A stretch of 15,933 nt of DNA. Source: CAXBCP01 sp963974055. GTDB lineage: Bacteria > Pseudomonadota > Alphaproteobacteria > MPNO01 > UBA830. Both the position numbers and the translations under genes were made by a program. Under the pieces are notes generated by a model. It was not told where the DNA came from. It searched no databases and saw only the letters and a program-made list of their open reading frames with translations. Below, one piece after another: positions 12,990 to 15,933 of the stretch (position 1 is the first letter of the stretch; each line of letters begins with the position of its first letter). Location of the stretch: NCBI GenBank assembly GCA_963974055.1, contig CAXBCP010000057.1, positions 1 to 15,933 of the forward strand. Direction: 5' to 3'.

Positions 12990-13373
12990 ATGCCTATCAA
13001 CAAAGAACATAAAGAATTCTACAGCATCGACTTCGGCGGCGAATGGGAAGTGCCGGAAGGCTATCCCGAAGGGATCAAGCAGAAGATCCTCACCGGCTTT
13101 CTCGACGAGGAAAACAAGACCGGCGGCCGCACGCGGCTGCTGAAATTCGATCCCGGCGTGTATACGACCGAGCCCTTCGTCCACGACTACTGGGAAGAGG
13201 TCTACCAGCTCCAGGGCGACCTGACCGTCGGCAACGACGCAAACGGCGACGGCGGCCGCAGCTTCGGCCCCAACACATATGCCTGTCGTCCGCCGGGCGC
13301 CGCCCATGGCCCGTTCAAGTCGGTCGATGGCTGCGTCTTGCTGGAAAGCCACTATTACGACGAATCGAAATAG
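12990..13373 (+). CDS. Small single-domain cupin
   Basis: A 127-residue cupin. Motif 1 reads G56...H65-D-Y-W-E69-E70...G76 and motif 2 reads GPNTYACRPPGAAHGPF with H106. Histidine and glutamate ligands for a divalent metal are thus present, but the first motif has HDY where the textbook cupin has HxH, so one usual histidine ligand is missing or replaced by Y67. The start is ATG 12990, with AAGGAA (12978-12983) 6 nt before it; an in-frame ATG at 12912 lies inside the preceding gene and is rejected. It lies 40 nt after the DUF2848 gene and 86 nt before the amidase, on the same strand. It could be a small dioxygenase, isomerase or non-catalytic sensor. Role not determinable from sequence. Confidence 0.9.
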   Translation: MPINKEHKEFYSIDFGGEWEVPEGYPEGIKQKILTGFLDEENKTGGRTRLLKFDPGVYTTEPFVHDYWEEVYQLQGDLTVGNDANGDGGRSFGPNTYACRPPGAAHGPFKSVDGCVLLESHYYDESK

Positions 13374-13384
13374 GGTTTCCGGAA

Positions 13385-13435
13385 GGCGGTACGGCCGCCG
13401 AAAACGCGTGACAATCCGGCGGCGGGCGCGCCCGC
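13385..13435. repeat. GC-rich hairpins between the cupin and amidase genes
   Basis: The 86-nt gap holds GGCGG-TACGG-CCGCC (13385-13399), a possible 5-bp stem-loop, and GCGGGCGCGCCCGC (13422-13435), a perfect 14-bp palindrome. They may cause partial termination or stabilise the upstream transcript and so set the amidase level relative to the first two genes. No T-tract is present. Confidence 0.35.
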
Positions 13436-13459
13436 ACGCCCCGACAAGTGGGACTTTCC

Positions 13460-14818
13460 ATGGATCTGACGATGAAACCCGTCCTTGAACTGCAGGCCTC
13501 CCTGTGGAGCGGCAAATCGACCAGCCGCGAGCTGACCGAACAGGCGCTTGCGCGCATCAAGGACCCGGACGGCGAAGGGTCGCGGGCGTTTCTGACGGTC
13601 CATGAGGAAGCCGCCCTTGTCGCCGCCGATGCGTCCGACCGGCTGCGGGCCCAGGGCGTCGTGCCCTCCCCGCTGGCCGGCCTGCCGGTATCGCTGAAGG
13701 ACCTGTTCGACGAACAGGGCCAGCAGACGCGGGCCGGGTCGAAATCGCTGGAGGACACGCCGCCGGCAACCCGGGATTCGATCGTCACCGCCCGGCTCCG
13801 CGCCGCCGGCGCCATCCTCGTCGGCCGCACGAACCTGACCGAATTCGCCTATTCGGGCCTCGGCCTCAACTGCCATTACGACACGCCGCGCAATCCCTGG
13901 GACCGTGAAACCGGCCGCATACCGGGGGGCTCGTCCTCCGGCGCCGGGGTGTCCGTGGCGGACGGCATGTGCGCCGTCGCCATCGGCACCGATACGGGCG
14001 GCTCGGTGCGCATTCCGGCGGCGCTGAACGGCGTCACCGGGTTCAAGACGACGACCGGGCGCATCCCGCTGGACGGGGTCTACCCGCTGTCCTCGACCCT
14101 CGACAGCGTCGGGCCGCTGGCCCCGACCGTCACCTGCTGCATCGTTACCGACGCCATTCTCGACGACCGTGCGCCGGTGGTGCCGCGGGCGCTGCCGATC
14201 GAGAATCTCCGCTTCGGAATTCCGCAGCATTACGTTCTGGAAGGGCTCGACCCCCATGTCGCGTCGACCTTCGAGGGAACGCTCGAAAAACTGGAGCGGG
14301 CGGGGGCGACCGTCACCGAAGTCGATTCCCGGATGTTCGAGGAAATTCCCGGCGCCATGCCGAATGGCGGGATACTGGGCGCCGAGGCGTTCGCCCATCA
14401 CCGCCCGCGGATGGACGACCTTAAGGACCGTTACGATCCCCGCGTCTGGGTGCGTATCCGCCGCGGCGAAAACCTGTCGGCCGCCGACCTGATCGACTGT
14501 CACCGCATCCGCGCCGATATCATCGGCCGCGCCCGCGAAATGGCGATGCCGTTCGACGCCCTGCTGATGCCGACCTGCCCGGTCGTCGCACCTGCGATCG
14601 AACCGCTCGACAGCGACGAAGACGCCTATGGCGCCGCCAATATCATGATGCTGCGCAATACCACGGTCGGCAATTTCCTCGACAGCTGCGGGCTGTCGAT
14701 ACCCTGTCACGCGCCCGGCACCGGGCCTGTCGGGCTGATGGTCATGGGGCCCACGAACCACGACGACTGGCTGGTCCGGATCGGCCTTGCCGTCGAACGC
14801 GCCCTGGACCGCCGCTAG
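13460..14818 (+). CDS. Amidase signature family hydrolase
   Basis: A 452-residue amidase of the AS family (GatA, AtzE and mandelamide hydrolase relatives), hydrolysing a C-N amide or similar bond with a Ser-cisSer-Lys triad. K80 is in PVSLKDLFDEQG, the cis-serine is in GRIPGGSSSGAGVSVADG (S158, 24 residues before the nucleophile, the usual spacing), and nucleophile S182 is in GTDTGGSVRIPAALNGVTGF. Length is normal, and no signal peptide is present. I chose ATG 13460; a GTG at 13448 and an ATG at 13472 are alternatives, and none has a strong ribosome binding site. It is not part of a GatCAB set, since no gatB or gatC is nearby, and its partners are DUF2848 and cupin genes. A catabolic amidase is most likely. 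Confidence 0.93.
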   Translation: MDLTMKPVLELQASLWSGKSTSRELTEQALARIKDPDGEGSRAFLTVHEEAALVAADASDRLRAQGVVPSPLAGLPVSLKDLFDEQGQQTRAGSKSLEDTPPATRDSIVTARLRAAGAILVGRTNLTEFAYSGLGLNCHYDTPRNPWDRETGRIPGGSSSGAGVSVADGMCAVAIGTDTGGSVRIPAALNGVTGFKTTTGRIPLDGVYPLSSTLDSVGPLAPTVTCCIVTDAILDDRAPVVPRALPIENLRFGIPQHYVLEGLDPHVASTFEGTLEKLERAGATVTEVDSRMFEEIPGAMPNGGILGAEAFAHHRPRMDDLKDRYDPRVWVRIRRGENLSAADLIDCHRIRADIIGRAREMAMPFDALLMPTCPVVAPAIEPLDSDEDAYGAANIMMLRNTTVGNFLDSCGLSIPCHAPGTGPVGLMVMGPTNHDDWLVRIGLAVERALDRR

Positions 14819-14846
14819 GACCGGCAACCGGCAGCGGCGGCGGACG

Positions 14847-15902
14847 CTAAACGGCCAGCTTGCTGGACCGCCCTTCGCGCTCGAGCGCGTTGAGCTTGTC
14901 GAGACCGGGCAGAATTTCGGAGAACAGCATTTCGGCGCGGGCAATCGGGCCGCCGACATCGCTTTTCGGGAAACGTTCCCGCCACGTATTCAGCTTGATC
15001 CCGAGCCCGCACAACACGCCGCCGACGGTCTTCTGCGAACTGATGACATGGTCGCGGATCGCCCGGAATTTCTCGGCCGTGATATTATCCCACATGCGGT
15101 CGGATTGCTGGCGGAACACCTCGAACCGGCTGGACACGGATGCCAGCAGATCGTTGAATTCGCCCTCGATACGCTGCAGGGTGGTCATGAAATGGGGGTC
15201 CTGGCGAAGCTGCCAGTTGGCCGTCAGCCCTTGTATCGCGTCGATCATGTCGATCAGTTTCGGGGTCAGATCGTCGACATATTCCTGGTAATAGGCGAGC
15301 GACAGATAGATATCCGAAAAGTCGTCGAGAAATTTCGGGATCTCGTTGACGTCGACCATGAGGTTCCTGGCGAGACGCACAAGGTTCTCGCGCGCCTGTT
15401 CGGTGTCGGGATCGCGAAACAGATCGACGATATTGGTCGCCGCCAGCGCATCCCGATCGCCTTCGCCGTATACCAGGGTCAACAGGGGACGCGTGAAAAC
15501 CTGCATGTAAGCGCGAAGCGATTCCTGTTTCTCGGGCGAGAGCTGCAGGTACTCTACCGATGATGGTTCGATACCGAGTTCCCGAAACTGGATGCGCAGG
15601 CTGTACACGTCGTAGGACGACAGCCGCGCAAGGCCGCGGAGCGTCACCAGGTCCGGATGCTGTTCCTGGGCCGGCCAGCCGAACATGTGATGGCCCGTCT
15701 GGTTGTCTAGTTCGCCGATCAGCATCTGGCCGGAGACGCCCTCGGTGCTGCGATACAGTTCGATCGCCGCGTCGAGCGCCGCGTTCTTGATCATCCGCCC
15801 GCGCCGCAGTTCCGGCGTTTCCATCGGCACGATCGCCATCGGCATCCGGTACAGGGAATCGTTGTCCTCGCGAAATCTGGCGTCGGCGTCGGGTCCGCTC
15901 AT
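14847..15902 (-). CDS. Uncharacterised 351-residue soluble helical protein
   Basis: I do not recognise this protein. It has no signal peptide or membrane helix and is mostly predicted helical. Notable stretches are a Met/Pro-rich N-terminus (YRMPMAIVPMETPELRRGRM, 18-37), GHHMFGWPAQEQHPDLVTL (70-88), which looks like the most conserved kind of region, and a long C-terminal helical part with coiled-coil tendency (QRIEGEFNDLLASVSSRFEV). The start is ATG 15902, with AAAGAGA just upstream; a TTG at 15926 would add 8 residues. It is convergent with the amidase, 28 nt apart with no obvious terminator between. Codon use and length look like a real gene. It is probably outside the catabolic cluster. 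Confidence 0.8.
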   Translation of the reverse strand: MSGPDADARFREDNDSLYRMPMAIVPMETPELRRGRMIKNAALDAAIELYRSTEGVSGQMLIGELDNQTGHHMFGWPAQEQHPDLVTLRGLARLSSYDVYSLRIQFRELGIEPSSVEYLQLSPEKQESLRAYMQVFTRPLLTLVYGEGDRDALAATNIVDLFRDPDTEQARENLVRLARNLMVDVNEIPKFLDDFSDIYLSLAYYQEYVDDLTPKLIDMIDAIQGLTANWQLRQDPHFMTTLQRIEGEFNDLLASVSSRFEVFRQQSDRMWDNITAEKFRAIRDHVISSQKTVGGVLCGLGIKLNTWRERFPKSDVGGPIARAEMLFSEILPGLDKLNALEREGRSSKLAV

Positions 15903-15933
15903 GGGTCTCTTTCGTCTCTGTCGCAAAACCGGT

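Overview
The window is high-GC, densely packed bacterial DNA. It is most likely from an alphaproteobacterium of the Rhodospirillales kind. That placement is inferred from base composition, from the gene families, and from a perfect TTAA-N7-TTAA site, the signature of the alphaproteobacterial cell-cycle regulator CtrA. I see no tRNA, rRNA, CRISPR array, insertion sequence or integrase. Sixteen protein genes can be supported. One, at the left edge, is cut by the window boundary. No stretch of 300 bases lacks a gene.

Layout, left to right. (1) Minus strand: a double-domain NIPSNAP protein (1089-1796), then a Rieske aromatic-ring oxygenase (1-1013, running off the left edge). The oxygenase has its own promoter and palindromic operator. 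(2) Plus strand, divergent from these: a small EthD-family protein and an Old Yellow Enzyme-type flavin oxidoreductase (2020-3469), behind a sigma70-like promoter with a palindrome inside its spacer. (3) Minus strand: an unrecognised coiled-coil protein (3522-4331) with the CtrA-type site upstream. (4) Minus strand: a seven-gene operon (12032 down to 4478) in which every junction overlaps or is 4 nt apart. Its order is LPG-synthase-type flippase-like membrane protein, MFS transporter, a second related MFS transporter, NUDIX hydrolase, UbiD-family decarboxylase, quinone-oxidoreductase-like MDR enzyme, and a third MFS transporter. (5) Plus strand, divergent from that operon: a DUF2848 protein, a cupin and an amidase-signature hydrolase (12263-14818). 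(6) Minus strand: an unrecognised 351-residue soluble protein (14847-15902).

Taken together, the window looks like a catabolic accessory region for one or more aromatic or heterocyclic carboxylates or amides. It offers uptake by MFS carriers, amide hydrolysis, decarboxylation by UbiD, ring oxidation by the Rieske enzyme, and reduction by the OYE and MDR enzymes. EthD, NIPSNAP and cupin proteins are common companions of such pathways. The substrate cannot be read from the sequence. No transcription regulator, no UbiX (the maker of the UbiD cofactor) and no ferredoxin/reductase partner for the oxygenase is encoded here, so these must lie elsewhere. The two unrecognised proteins look unrelated to catabolism.
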